DNA of 64,000 nt from an uncultured Methanomassiliicoccus sp. (GCA_905202485.1 CAJKRY010000010.1:1-64000), one strand, 5' to 3'. Positions 51,316 through 61,021 are shown, numbered from the stretch's first letter. Made by a program: numbers and translations. Notes: a model not told the origin generated them from the sequence alone.

Positions 51316-52098
51316 TTAGTTTTCTTCTGCTGGGGTTTCTTCTGCAGATTCTTCAGCAATCTCTTCAGATTCAGACTCTTCGACAACAGCTTCTTCAGCT
51401 GGAGCTTCGGGTGCTTCATCTTCGGATTCTGGTTCTTCAGGTTCAGCGACAGCAGTTTCCTGCCCGATCCTTTCCTGAATACTTAACTCATTCTCATCAG
51501 GAGTTCCGGCTTTGATGACTTCGGACTTTCTGATTTCAATCCTTTTGATTGGAATGATTACTTTAACTGCATTGGAAAGATCTCTCGAAAGATCTCCAGA
51601 GATTATTGCTTTTACGAGATCAGAGATAGACATGTCTGCAGCCATAGTGGTGAGTGTCTCTGTAAGAATGTTTCTTACAGCGGTCTCCTGAGCTGCCTGA
51701 ATACGCTGTTCTGTGATGCTCATGGGTTTGATACGAACAACGAAGTTGTCCTTTGTACGAACATCAACGACATGGTCGGTCTTTGTTCTCTTTCTTCTTG
51801 TTAACCTGCGAACGTAATCGCTGGTGAGTTCGTGTCCAATAAATGCAGTGTGTGCTTCGAATCCGTTTACATCGGATACGCTAAAGCGCATTTTGATGTG
51901 CATCTTAGAGAAATCACCGGTCAGTTCGTGTACTGTAACTTCAATATTTCTTCCAATAAGCGAGGCTGGATCAGCGCTAGGTGTCTCTCCGAGTTCAACC
52001 TGATTGAACATACGGGGAGCATAGAGTTTGTACCACTCTTTTGCCTTCCACTTGTCCTTCACCTTACGCGCTGCGGCCTTGCCTTTTTTAACTGCCAT
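51316..52098 (-). CDS. rps3ae: Ribosomal protein eS1 (S3Ae)
   Basis: A 260-residue small-subunit protein. The basic N-terminus MAVKKGKAAARKVKDKWKAK and the blocks KEWYKLYAPRMFNQVELGET and VRRLTRRKRTKTDHVVDVRT are conserved. The last 50 residues form a long acidic tail rich in E, A and P (AEPEEPESEDEAPEAPAEEA), longer than in many archaea. The gene is monocistronic, with tRNA-Met just downstream. Confidence 0.96.
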   Translation of the reverse strand: MAVKKGKAAARKVKDKWKAKEWYKLYAPRMFNQVELGETPSADPASLIGRNIEVTVHELTGDFSKMHIKMRFSVSDVNGFEAHTAFIGHELTSDYVRRLTRRKRTKTDHVVDVRTKDNFVVRIKPMSITEQRIQAAQETAVRNILTETLTTMAADMSISDLVKAIISGDLSRDLSNAVKVIIPIKRIEIRKSEVIKAGTPDENELSIQERIGQETAVAEPEEPESEDEAPEAPAEEAVVEESESEEIAEESAEETPAEEN

Positions 52099-52298
52099 TG
52101 TTTTGCCTCCACATTGGCGGCAGACCCCGCAGCAATTTAAAGGAACTACTGCACTTCTGCCAGATTAAATGAGATAAATTAGGCATGTACCGCTTATATT
52201 TAAAAATTACGCTAACTGCTTTATTGAATTTTAAAGAGAACATAGACGATAGAAAAAAGTTAAGGGGAAGGGGTTTGGTTTCAAGAATTTGAACTCAC

Positions 52299-53702
52299 TT
52301 AGAGCTCGTAGTTCTTGGGGTTGAATGCAGGGACATTCTTGTACTCTTTGAGAGCCCAGTCGACGAATTTGCCTTCCTCGTCTGGCAGAGAGTTCAGATC
52401 AGTGATGATCTTGTTAAGTGTGTCTTTTTCCTGCTTGTTGAGTTTCAGTTTTCCCTTGTTGTTGGAGTCCCTGATTAACTCAGCAGCCTTGAGACCGGCA
52501 GCTTTTGCTCTTAAGTAGTAGCTGTCGCCTGCTTCGATGATTGCCTGTCCGATCTTGTAGGCGTTGTCGTATGCAAGGATGTATGGTTCTGCTCCTCTGA
52601 ACCTGTCGGAAGCAGTGTAAACGTCCCTGAGGACTTTGTCCTGCTTCATTTGTTTTGCAGCATTCATTAAGGCAGCTTCGTATCCGATTACACCAAGCCA
52701 GCACTGAACGGATGATCCACCGAATTCTGGGTGGTATTCAACGGACTCATTTGACCACAGGTCGCAGGTCTGAGCGATTAAGTTACCCATCAGATCAGCG
52801 TGGGCATCCTGAGCGCCTTTTCCTTCCTGGCAGATTGGGTTACCGGAGATTGCTTTGAGGATAGGTCCTTCGTAACCGCAGTCTTTGTCAGGTCCGGTTG
52901 CACCGCATTCGAAAGCGACTAATGATCTTGCAGAAGCGATTGCACGGGTAACTGCAGAGAATGTCTTTGGAACATCTTTGTCCAGGTATCCGCCAGCCAT
53001 GAACATAGCAGTGTTTGCACCAGCGCAGTTTGTATCTCCGCCGGCTACGACTTTCTTTCTCTTTGCTAAGTCAACGATCTGAGTCCAGAGCCATTCCATA
53101 TCGATTGATCCAAGGTAACCAATACCGAAGAGCCATCCTCTGATATCCTGACGGACGACAGCGTGGTCTGAGATTTCTTTTCCGCCGACAGATTCGATGG
53201 AGATTACATCGGCTCCGGCTTCAGCGGCTACTTCGAAAGATTCTAACATCTTTTCTGGGTAGTTGTGGGTCTTGTCCTGTCCGAACCTCATTCCCTGTTC
53301 GTGGAGACGGGAGTCGGCGCAGGTGTGCCTTACAGCGCAAGCGATTCCGTACTGGTCGTGGAACTTTTCAATGACCGCCTTCTGACCAGCAACGACGGGC
53401 TTTGCGTATTTCTCAGGCTCGTTGCTCATCTGGAAAATCCATTCGTTTTCTAACTGAACAGACGGGAAACCGAGTGTAACAGCTCTGTTCATGATGTCGG
53501 TTGCAATGTAGTCGACATATTCTTTTGTAAGAGACTCAGGGGTCTTCTCGCTTCCTGGTCTAGGAGCGAAGTTGATCTCAGGGATAACTAAGCCCTGTCC
53601 TACTTTAATTCCTAATCCGTATGAAATTGGCTTCTTTGCTTCTCCGAAGACCATTTCGTCTGCAGAGGCATATGCCATCTTTGTATATTTTGTAGTAGCC
53701 AT
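52299..53702 (-). CDS. mtaB: Methanol:corrinoid methyltransferase
   Basis: MtaB moves the methyl group of methanol to the corrinoid of MtaC, the entry step of methanol methanogenesis. The 467 residues match the family length. Expected zinc cysteines lie in GGDTNCAGANTAMFMAGG and FECGATGPDKDCGYEGPI, with an upstream glutamate in DVISIESVGGKEI. AGGTGAT precedes the ATG, and mtaC ends 15 bases upstream, so the two are co-transcribed. The single copy here does not exclude others elsewhere. Confidence 0.97.
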   Translation of the reverse strand: MATTKYTKMAYASADEMVFGEAKKPISYGLGIKVGQGLVIPEINFAPRPGSEKTPESLTKEYVDYIATDIMNRAVTLGFPSVQLENEWIFQMSNEPEKYAKPVVAGQKAVIEKFHDQYGIACAVRHTCADSRLHEQGMRFGQDKTHNYPEKMLESFEVAAEAGADVISIESVGGKEISDHAVVRQDIRGWLFGIGYLGSIDMEWLWTQIVDLAKRKKVVAGGDTNCAGANTAMFMAGGYLDKDVPKTFSAVTRAIASARSLVAFECGATGPDKDCGYEGPILKAISGNPICQEGKGAQDAHADLMGNLIAQTCDLWSNESVEYHPEFGGSSVQCWLGVIGYEAALMNAAKQMKQDKVLRDVYTASDRFRGAEPYILAYDNAYKIGQAIIEAGDSYYLRAKAAGLKAAELIRDSNNKGKLKLNKQEKDTLNKIITDLNSLPDEEGKFVDWALKEYKNVPAFNPKNYEL

Positions 53703-53717
53703 GTTAAATCACCTCAT

Positions 53718-54506
53718 TTATGCCTTTCCGTTAATTATATCGTCCCAGTTGGCTCTGATCTTCTTCCAGTCCCATCCCTCAAGTGCCTTGTTTGCAAGAC
53801 CTGGGCCTTCTGCAGCTTTTGCACTGTAGATACCCATATCGAAGGATTCTACGTATTCTCTGTTGACTGCACCGCCTGCGCAGATGAATGGAAGTTCTAC
53901 TCCGACTTCCTTGAGCCTGCTGGAAATCCTGGAGAATGCAGACATGGTGGTTGTCATGAGTGCAGTTCCGGTAAGTACGTTTGGTTTCTGTTTCTGTACT
54001 TCAGCAACTACGGTGTCAACAAGGATATCTTTTCCAAGATCTACTACATTAAATCCGTTTGATTTTAGAAGAACTGCTGCGATATTCTTTCCGATATCGT
54101 GGGGATCTCCCTCAGCTGCGTGCATCATTACTACGCCTTTGTATTTTCTCTCTCCGCTCAAGGCGGCTTCTGCAACTCTTGTTCCACGTGTCATTGCATC
54201 AGATGCAACCATTACGTGTGGAAGGTAGTAAATACCGCGTCCGTACAGCTCAGCTACAATATCCATTCCGGCGAGGAGACCTTTCTCGATGATCTCTTCT
54301 GCGCTTAAGGTCTCAAGAGCTTCACTGACGTGCTTCTCAATGTCCTTTGACTTAAGGTTCATGACATCTTGTGCAATCTGCCTTAAGAATTGGTTCTCAG
54401 GCAGATACTGTTTTGCGATGTCTTCCGGCTTCTCACTTGACTCGACAACTATATCGTATCTAATCAAGATTTTATCCGCATTTACTGCATCAAAATCTAA
54501 ACTCAT
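53718..54506 (-). CDS. mtaC: Methanol-specific corrinoid protein
   Basis: MtaC carries the methyl group between MtaB and the CoM methyltransferase MtaA. About 262 residues: a helical cap domain (about 60-125) and a B12-binding Rossmann domain (about 130-255). The cobalt-ligand motif is seen as EGDPHDIGKNIAAVLLKSNG (DxHxxG), with VNVLTGTALMTTTMS-like SxL/GG region later in the chain. It is preceded by a 10-bp stem-loop and a TATA element about 110 bases upstream. mtaA is not adjacent. Confidence 0.97.
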   Translation of the reverse strand: MSLDFDAVNADKILIRYDIVVESSEKPEDIAKQYLPENQFLRQIAQDVMNLKSKDIEKHVSEALETLSAEEIIEKGLLAGMDIVAELYGRGIYYLPHVMVASDAMTRGTRVAEAALSGERKYKGVVMMHAAEGDPHDIGKNIAAVLLKSNGFNVVDLGKDILVDTVVAEVQKQKPNVLTGTALMTTTMSAFSRISSRLKEVGVELPFICAGGAVNREYVESFDMGIYSAKAAEGPGLANKALEGWDWKKIRANWDDIINGKA

Positions 54507-54521
54507 TTACTCACTCCTCGA

Positions 54522-54556
54522 TGCGGGTTTATCAAATTTCCCTGCTTAAACCCGCA
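54522..54556 (-). promoter_or_regulatory. Stem-loop in the mtaC leader
   Basis: TGCGGGTTTA and TAAACCCGCA (54522-54531 and 54547-54556) form a perfect 10-bp stem with a 15-base loop. The stem ends 16 bases before the mtaC ATG, over the region just upstream of the ribosome-binding site. This could regulate translation or mRNA stability. It cannot be a terminator because the operon continues. Confidence 0.65.
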
Positions 54557-54613
54557 CATAAATTACAGTCATAACAATGCATCCAATATACTTTACGGTG
54601 CGTTTTTTAGAAA

Positions 54614-54623
54614 AATATTTAAA
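54614..54623 (-). promoter_or_regulatory. TATA element of mtaCB
   Basis: TTTAAATAT reads on the minus strand about 110 bases before the mtaC start. Transcription would begin near 54590 and give a leader of about 85 bases, long for this genome, in which many genes appear leaderless. Confidence 0.5.
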
Positions 54624-54788
54624 CACTGGCTTCAAAGCGGTTGGTACATCCATCCAGTAAAATAAAATTTTATAATATATAATATAATCATTATTTTATA
54701 TCATTTTAACATTAGGAAAAACAGATAAAAACGCAACAAATACGTCAATAATATCATACAAAGGAATTAATAAAAAATATAAGAGGGT

Positions 54789-55931
54789 TTAAGCGGATGC
54801 TAGTTTTCTCTGCATATCCGCTGCGGAAAAGAAAGAAGGAAAGTCAAATTCCGGGAAAGACTTAGAGATTGTTAGAACCTCTTTAGAATCGTTTACTTCG
54901 TATGTCTTGTAACTGTCCGACGTCGTTATCTTAGAATCTTGAATTTTGTAAGTGTAATGATACATATTGTAATACATGTTCAGAAAATCTCCCTCTCCAG
55001 TATCGGTAGCTAAATGAAACAGTCTCGAAGTATGTGCCAGAAAGTTATCATTTACAACATCGATTGTTACTTTGGAACCGCCTTCTACTGTAGGAATGTA
55101 TGCCTGCGCCCAGACATGATTTATAAATGTGCCTTTAGAAGTGTTGTATAATGCACCCATTTCCAGCCATGCCGGCACTCCGGCGGCTCTTGCCAGTGAG
55201 CAGAACAGCACCGACTGATCGTCGCAGTCTCCGCGCTTGCTGTGGAGAAGCTGCAATGCTGTCTGGGGGATTCCACCGTATTCCTTGTATGTTATGTTAT
55301 CATCAACCCATTCGTAAATCAGTTTGAGAATTGAATATACGTTCGTTTCAGCTCCTACAATCTTATCTGCCAGTTCTTTTATTTCTCCGCCTGTGTATAT
55401 CACATAACCTTTGTTCCAGCCTGATACTGCCGGTATCCATTCGCTTCCGTCGCCGCTTTCAGAAATAAGGTATGCCTTCATGCTGCTGAGGGAACCATTG
55501 AGATTTTGCTGAATGTAGTCGGTTGTTAGAGAATTTGATTCATCTATGTCCCAGATGTGTGAATAAGATTCAACATCATAGGAGATTGTGGAAGTAAATG
55601 TCCCTACTCCGCTTCCGCTCCAGCGGATCCAGTCAATGCCGTACTCTGAAAATTCCAGATGATTGTCCGCGCTAGACTGACTTTTCACTTTCTGCAGAGT
55701 GATTCCATCAACCACGTAATCTGTAGCCTTGGGAATTGTAACTGTATAAGTCATGCCTTCATTCGGCAGAGTGACGGAGATGTCTCTGTCCATTTTATAC
55801 TGAGCTTCTTCAGGATACTTTGCAGATGGTTCAAAAACGTAATCTAGAAAACTATGTCCGACGGGAGTGAAAAGCAAGGAAGCCACGACGATAATCGCGG
55901 CAATCCCCGCAACTGCTTTTCCTGCACCCAT
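54789..55931 (-). CDS. Exported transglutaminase-like protein
   Basis: A 380-residue protein. A short N-terminal membrane helix (about 7-25, VAGIAAIIVVASLLFTPVGH) anchors it outside. The transglutaminase core has cysteine in KRGDCDDQSVLFCSLARAAG (about 225-244), histidine in NHVWAQAYI and aspartate in VTIDVVNDNFL. The N-terminal 150 residues are a beta-rich domain. It is probably a peptidase-like surface or assembly protein. It lies 28 bases downstream of the PrsW-like gene in the same operon. Confidence 0.88.
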   Translation of the reverse strand: MGAGKAVAGIAAIIVVASLLFTPVGHSFLDYVFEPSAKYPEEAQYKMDRDISVTLPNEGMTYTVTIPKATDYVVDGITLQKVKSQSSADNHLEFSEYGIDWIRWSGSGVGTFTSTISYDVESYSHIWDIDESNSLTTDYIQQNLNGSLSSMKAYLISESGDGSEWIPAVSGWNKGYVIYTGGEIKELADKIVGAETNVYSILKLIYEWVDDNITYKEYGGIPQTALQLLHSKRGDCDDQSVLFCSLARAAGVPAWLEMGALYNTSKGTFINHVWAQAYIPTVEGGSKVTIDVVNDNFLAHTSRLFHLATDTGEGDFLNMYYNMYHYTYKIQDSKITTSDSYKTYEVNDSKEVLTISKSFPEFDFPSFFSAADMQRKLASA

Positions 55932-55959
55932 GCAGATTCAAAGTTGAGGTAAAGGAGTA

Positions 55960-56685
55960 TTAATGTTTCTGCTGCTGGCGCTCTCTGCGCTCTTTCCTGG
56001 CAGTCTGTTTGGCAAGATGTCTGAGAGCTTCCCTGACATACGAGGGAAAGATCTTGTTGAACAGATACCAGTAATACAGGAACACGAAGACTATTGAGAG
56101 TCCGTAGAGGACATAGCCGATCGTATCAAATCCGCCGATTGTCAGTTTGTATCCTAGCAGGAACACTGCTAAGTGAATGACAACTGCCTGAGCGAAATAT
56201 GACCACATACGTCCACGGGCTGCACCGATACCTACTGTAACTGAGGTAGAGATGGTAAGCAGTGCGGTTTGAACGGATATCATGATCATGATCACGACTG
56301 AAGCTATTTCAACGCCTGATTCTGACATCCCAGATATGGCAGCATTCATCGTACCAAAGGCAAGCGCTGCAGCCATACCAGCACCTAAACCAAAAGCGTA
56401 GAAAGGTGTGTCGGCTTTAAGCTGGAAGCGGCGCAGATTGAGAATAACCAGCTTGACTAATTCTTCTATGACGAATGCTAAGAAGAAATAACCAGGAATT
56501 ACAATCGACACTGCGTAGAGCACCACTCCTAGGAAGATACCTACAGCAAACATTCCAAAAAAGGTCGGGTCGCTAAAATATGGCTTCTCTACCTTAGGAT
56601 ACGTATAGTTACGTAGAGAAATAAACATGAGCGCCACAGGCGGTGCAAAGCCTATCAAGGCCGCGAGCATCGATATGAAGTTCAT
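55960..56685 (-). CDS. PrsW-like intramembrane protease
   Basis: About 241 residues from the ATG at 56685 (MNFISMLAALIGFAPPVALM), with seven or eight predicted helices. The PrsW signature is present: FVIEELVKLVILNL (EE motif), AFGLGAGMAAALAFG (the glycine-rich block), and later AQAVVIHLAVFL with the third histidine. The last 25 residues are basic. Members cleave membrane-bound regulators. It is the upstream partner of the transglutaminase-like gene. Confidence 0.75.
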   Translation of the reverse strand: MNFISMLAALIGFAPPVALMFISLRNYTYPKVEKPYFSDPTFFGMFAVGIFLGVVLYAVSIVIPGYFFLAFVIEELVKLVILNLRRFQLKADTPFYAFGLGAGMAAALAFGTMNAAISGMSESGVEIASVVIMIMISVQTALLTISTSVTVGIGAARGRMWSYFAQAVVIHLAVFLLGYKLTIGGFDTIGYVLYGLSIVFVFLYYWYLFNKIFPSYVREALRHLAKQTARKERRERQQQKH

Positions 56686-56838
56686 CTGAGGCTCGCGACG
56701 ATGTTTCGATATATAGTTTTTTGTAGACTCTACTCGTTTGCACAACTAATAATGATGCTGGTTTCTATCACTACCACCACACATTACATAAAGAAGGTGG
56801 CAGCTATCCCGCACATGCACTTTACGGCGGATTGATGT

Positions 56839-57888
56839 ATGCCTGAAGAATTTGTAATAATAACTGATGTTCCTCTTAAAAAAATGATGGAACATCTTCC
56901 TCCCATCAAAAGCCCAGTTGAGACTATAGATATCAAAATTGACGGGGAATTCATACCGATGGGTACTGATGTTTTGATGCCCTATGTGTATAGAGAAAGA
57001 TTAGCCCACGGGTGTATCCATCTGGTGTATCTCGGTCTTGGTCCAGTAAGCATAAAACGCGGAATTAAAGAACCTCCGTGCGTTAGTAAGATAAAAGCTC
57101 TTGTTGACAGCGGTTCTGAACAGTGGTATGAATACGGATTCGTATCAACAGAGTATCCTTCATATGAATTATACATGATGATGTTTGTTTACTGGTACCT
57201 TGCCAACGGTGGTAAAAACATCATACTTTACAGGCAGATGGATATGCCGCCGTTAGATCCAGAAACTCCTGTGTCAAAAGTAGATATTTCAAATAAACTG
57301 CCTGGACAAACACCAATGTGCAGCAGATTGATTCATGACGTTCTTTACTGGTTCTTTGACTCTAAAAATACTGCAAAAAATCATGATACTGCGATACTTG
57401 AAAGAATCGCTGAAGACAAAGATTTGGATTTCTACCATTCACAAAGAGCATTGAGACGCCCTCATGACGATCTTACACTCGGCGAATTGATGAAGATCTG
57501 CGGAAATGCAATGGCATATACTGAAGTCTATGATTATGACAAATTATTGGATACTTTGAATGAAGCGTATCGGTCTAAGGCAGATGAAAACACGGAAGAA
57601 AAACCTCCTGTTAAATCGCTGGAAGCTGTAGAGATAATCACAGACATGCCAAAGTTCTGGGAAAAGGAAAAGGATGAATGGGTAGGACCTCCTTGCATCA
57701 AAGGACCAAGCATCTATGAGGATTGTCCTGTTCGTTTCTATACTTTTTACAGCTATAACGCGCTTGATTCCCTGCAGCTCACAGATGAGGTATATCTTGA
57801 CGGCAGTTTCATTTATGTCGATAAGCTCAGCATAGGACTTGCAGCAGTTGTTGACACTAAATACAAAAAAGATGCAGAGCAGGAGTAA
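56839..57888 (+). CDS. Hypothetical protein, possible two-unit repeat
   Basis: A 349-residue cytosolic protein without a recognised family. The N-terminal unit starts EEFVIITDVPLKKMMEHLPP (about 3-22), and a similar stretch, EAVEIITDMPKFWEK, recurs near residue 265; this may be a degenerate repeat. A segment YELYMMMFVYWYLANGGKNI (about 110-130) is aromatic but not clearly a membrane helix. No catalytic motif stands out. Codon use looks normal. It is divergent from the PrsW-like gene. Confidence 0.6.
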   Translation: MPEEFVIITDVPLKKMMEHLPPIKSPVETIDIKIDGEFIPMGTDVLMPYVYRERLAHGCIHLVYLGLGPVSIKRGIKEPPCVSKIKALVDSGSEQWYEYGFVSTEYPSYELYMMMFVYWYLANGGKNIILYRQMDMPPLDPETPVSKVDISNKLPGQTPMCSRLIHDVLYWFFDSKNTAKNHDTAILERIAEDKDLDFYHSQRALRRPHDDLTLGELMKICGNAMAYTEVYDYDKLLDTLNEAYRSKADENTEEKPPVKSLEAVEIITDMPKFWEKEKDEWVGPPCIKGPSIYEDCPVRFYTFYSYNALDSLQLTDEVYLDGSFIYVDKLSIGLAAVVDTKYKKDAEQE

Positions 57889-57973
57889 ACACTATTTTCA
57901 TGCAGATATGAATTCATATCTTACAATTTAAGATAGAAAGCCAAGTCAGTACTTGCAGCAGGAGTCTGGTTTA

Positions 57974-58317
57974 TCAATATCCATGCGTGAAGCCAAGATA
58001 GACAAACCAGATATCCACGGCAGATAAAACTGCCAAACCGATTATTGAACATATCAAAGTTACTTTTTCTCCAGTTTTTACCTTTTCATCTTCCTCCAAC
58101 AGCCTGATGAGTCTGCACATTCCAAAAAGAAATAGCCATATGACTAAGCCATGTGTGGAGGTTGTTAGAAGGGAGTATTTACCGGCATAGTCGGTGATGT
58201 TTCCATTAAAGTCCGTATGGATAGGTACATGATCAGGCAGGAAGGGCATGGAAGGTATAGCGATGATCCACGGCAAATGGCGATTATTCCCATTAAGATG
58301 TAATATCCTCTATACAT
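57974..58317 (-). pseudogene. DUF1648-like membrane protein, frameshifted
   Basis: An upstream frame begins MYRGYYILMGIIAI (ATG 58315-58317, with GAAGGGA just before it). One base is missing near 58275-58285. The second frame continues as LPWIIAIPSMPFLPDHVPIH and ends at 57974. LP-x-x-VP-x-H matches the DUF1648 core found in SdpI-like proteins. Three hydrophobic helices result. The family resembles the split gene at 49622-49957. The open second frame alone would encode a shortened protein of about 100 residues from a TTG. Confidence 0.6.
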
Positions 58318-58390
58318 TCCCTTCTCTTATTCGGACTCATCTACTCATCCAGCAAGTTTCTTCATTACAGAAGTGAGTTCGAGTGCTGCT

Positions 58391-60274
58391 TCAGGACACC
58401 AGTTTGTCGTAGTAGTGTGCTACCACACAGGCATCGGCACACTTCATGCAGTGCGTGCAGCGCTTTTCATTGATTTCCACAACACCGTTGGTGAATTTTA
58501 TGGCATGCGAACTGCAGTTTCTCACGCAGATGCCGCAGTCTGTGCACATCTGAGCTCTTAAGATTGCTTTGGCACCGTCTTCAAAGAGTCTTTCAGCTTC
58601 TTCCTGCGTCTGTGCAGTGGAAACAATCTGTCCTCCGCCGAAGATTTTGAGTGTCGCACCCTTCTTGGTCTTTACCAGCGCAATGTCGAACTCAGGAGAA
58701 TATTTGACTGAGCCGAGAGTCTTCAGCATTTCTGCAGTCATCTGGAAACCGCGCTCGCCAGGAACAGAAAGAATCCCCTCAGCTGAGTAACCGCCCATCA
58801 GACACGGCGAGACTCCCTTGACCCATTTGAGATCCAGATCGTCTGAGCGTGTCTTAGGAATAGTTACATTCATCTCCTCTGCAACCTTGATCATTTTTTT
58901 AGGAAGAGCTTTCCATCTCCAGAAGCCGTATTTTATGAAGTCTCCGCCGTCTTTGCCGGCCCAGCTGACTAAGTATGAATTCCACTGATCATGCAGTTCA
59001 GGATGAATGATGCCTGTATTTTTCCATTCAGATTCCAGACAGGAAGGGCAGAGGTAGCAGCCTATTCTCTCAAAGTCCTCGTCATAGAGCGGGTTGTACT
59101 CGAGATTCTTCCACCAGATATATCCCCAGACATCGATAGCTCTCCAATGACGTATGGGATTGAGAATCGTCTGGTTGGGAACGAAAGGATTTCTTGAAAC
59201 GAATGCCAGATTCGAACGGGCAAATGACTCAAAGCTCCTGTTTCCTTCCACTGTGATCGTTCCTCTGGGAAAGTTTCTTTCAATCAACGAAGTCAGAGGA
59301 GCTAATTTACAGACTTTGCAGCACCACCTGAAGTCTTTGGCAGGAGGCCCGAAGTTATCAATCTGCTCCTTGAAAGCATCTCTTGCATCAGCAATGAGCA
59401 GCCTTTCGCCGTGGTTTCTGGCAAATCGATCTACAAAGCTCACAGTCTCAGGAAACTCCAAACCGGTGTTTACAAACATCAGGGAGAATTTCTTTCCTGT
59501 TTTGGACAGCAGGCCGTATGCCGCCAGAGAGTCTTTTCCTCCTGAGAATGATAATGTCACGGGAAGTTCGCTGTTATTGATGAAAGACTTCAGGTCTGAG
59601 ACGCCGTTGGACTCCAGTTCGCTGAAGTATGCCTTGTTTACATTGATAAATCCGGTCCAGGAAGACTTACGGCTGGAAACTTCCAGTTCTCCTTTTCCTA
59701 CATCTCTTATACCTATTGCTTTGTTGGAAGTCCATGCCTCGTCACTGTCAGCCTTGGCTACAGCGCTGCAGATCATGCTTCCAGATAGAACGATCAGAGG
59801 ATCTCCAGCTTTGAAATTGCCTTTGATTTCTTTGATAAAGCTTCCAGGAATGGTCTTTCCTTTCAAATGGCCGCTGTCTTTAGCCAGTATAACTACTCCT
59901 TTCGAAGCTTCCCTGGAGATCATTCTTGCTCCGTCAAGTTTCAGATCAAGAGTGAAATTTCTTCCTCTGAGGTCATAACGCAGAGTGGCGACTACCCTTC
60001 CCTGCACGACTACTTCATCAGTACGGTCTTCACCAGCAGTCTTGTTGAGAAAAATCGTCTTTCCCTTGAGGAATTTGTCGGTACCGAAATACCTGCGGAA
60101 AAGAGAAGCAATTAGATCGTTTGTTTTTCCCATCGAGGGCCTGAGATCACCGGGATTGGAAACTGAGAATTCTCTGCCTGCAGAAGAGCACACGCTGCAT
60201 TCTCTTCCTAAAACCAGAGTACCGCATTGGTCGCACCATCTGAATGCAGTCTTACCATGCTCGAATTGAGGCAT
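58391..60274 (-). CDS. PUA / PAPS reductase / ferredoxin fusion protein
   Basis: A 627-residue fusion. An N-terminal zinc-binding segment (CDQCGTLVLGRECSVC, about 14-29) is followed by a PUA-like domain (about 135-210). A PP-loop domain of the PAPS reductase family follows, with LSFSGGKDSLAAYGLL (about 241-256) and cysteines FRWCCKVCKL and CYLCPSCLE. Near the C-terminus there is a 2[4Fe-4S] ferredoxin unit (CTDCGICVRNCSSHAI, CTHCMKCADACVV). Methanogens carry such proteins, suggested to reduce sulfur compounds or modify tRNA. The role is not settled. Confidence 0.9.
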   Translation of the reverse strand: MPQFEHGKTAFRWCDQCGTLVLGRECSVCSSAGREFSVSNPGDLRPSMGKTNDLIASLFRRYFGTDKFLKGKTIFLNKTAGEDRTDEVVVQGRVVATLRYDLRGRNFTLDLKLDGARMISREASKGVVILAKDSGHLKGKTIPGSFIKEIKGNFKAGDPLIVLSGSMICSAVAKADSDEAWTSNKAIGIRDVGKGELEVSSRKSSWTGFINVNKAYFSELESNGVSDLKSFINNSELPVTLSFSGGKDSLAAYGLLSKTGKKFSLMFVNTGLEFPETVSFVDRFARNHGERLLIADARDAFKEQIDNFGPPAKDFRWCCKVCKLAPLTSLIERNFPRGTITVEGNRSFESFARSNLAFVSRNPFVPNQTILNPIRHWRAIDVWGYIWWKNLEYNPLYDEDFERIGCYLCPSCLESEWKNTGIIHPELHDQWNSYLVSWAGKDGGDFIKYGFWRWKALPKKMIKVAEEMNVTIPKTRSDDLDLKWVKGVSPCLMGGYSAEGILSVPGERGFQMTAEMLKTLGSVKYSPEFDIALVKTKKGATLKIFGGGQIVSTAQTQEEAERLFEDGAKAILRAQMCTDCGICVRNCSSHAIKFTNGVVEINEKRCTHCMKCADACVVAHYYDKLVS

Positions 60275-60343
60275 ATGTATTGATTAATGTATCCTACTTC
60301 AAAGTTGCTATGGGACCAATAACGTTTATACACTCATTAGAAG

Positions 60344-61021
60344 ATGAGTGAAAAGATGTACGGACCGGCACCGATGAACATTCCACCGGATTATGGTAAA
60401 ATCAAATTCAGCAAGGAGGAAATGAGACATATCTTGTTTTCCGTTGTAGTGCTGACTATTGCTTTTACTCTAGCGTTTTCAGGAATAATATTGGGAGACA
60501 GATACATAATCGGCCTCAGTACTGCAGAGTACTTAGGATTCTATCTGCTCGTCTCATTTGTTGCAGTATTAAGCGGATTCCTCTTACACGAGCTGGCACA
60601 TAAATTCGTGGCACAGAAAAACGGGGCCTGGGCAGAGTTCAGGTCATTCCCGATGGGTCTGGCCGTAGCACTCTTTTTCTCAGTACTGGGAGTTCTGTTT
60701 GCAGCTCCGGGCGCTGTGTACATTCAGGGAATGATCAGCAAAAAGCAGAACGGGCACATCAGCATAGCCGGCCCGGTGACGAACTTAGTCTTAGGCATAG
60801 TTTTCATTCTGATTGCCCAGTTGTTCGGCGTAAATGAACTGGTCGGCTACGGTTTATACCTGGTAGGCTCCATCAATCTGCTGCTTGCAGTCTTCAACTT
60901 ACTGCCGGTACCGCCGCTTGATGGTTACAAGGTGTTAAGATGGAACCTCCCGGCATATATTATAGTAATGGCAGCTGCCGTTGTCATGGCAGCTGGTGTT
61001 TACATGGGCTGGTGGATTTAA
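60344..61021 (+). CDS. Site-2 protease-like zinc metalloprotease (M50)
   Basis: A 225-residue membrane protease with five or six predicted helices. The zinc motif is HELAHKFVAQ (HExxH, about 82-91), and the third ligand region is NLLPVPPLDGYKVLRW (about 188-203). Members cut regulatory proteins in the membrane. It converges with the GlcD-like gene; the stops share four bases. Confidence 0.92.
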   Translation: MSEKMYGPAPMNIPPDYGKIKFSKEEMRHILFSVVVLTIAFTLAFSGIILGDRYIIGLSTAEYLGFYLLVSFVAVLSGFLLHELAHKFVAQKNGAWAEFRSFPMGLAVALFFSVLGVLFAAPGAVYIQGMISKKQNGHISIAGPVTNLVLGIVFILIAQLFGVNELVGYGLYLVGSINLLLAVFNLLPVPPLDGYKVLRWNLPAYIIVMAAAVVMAAGVYMGWWI

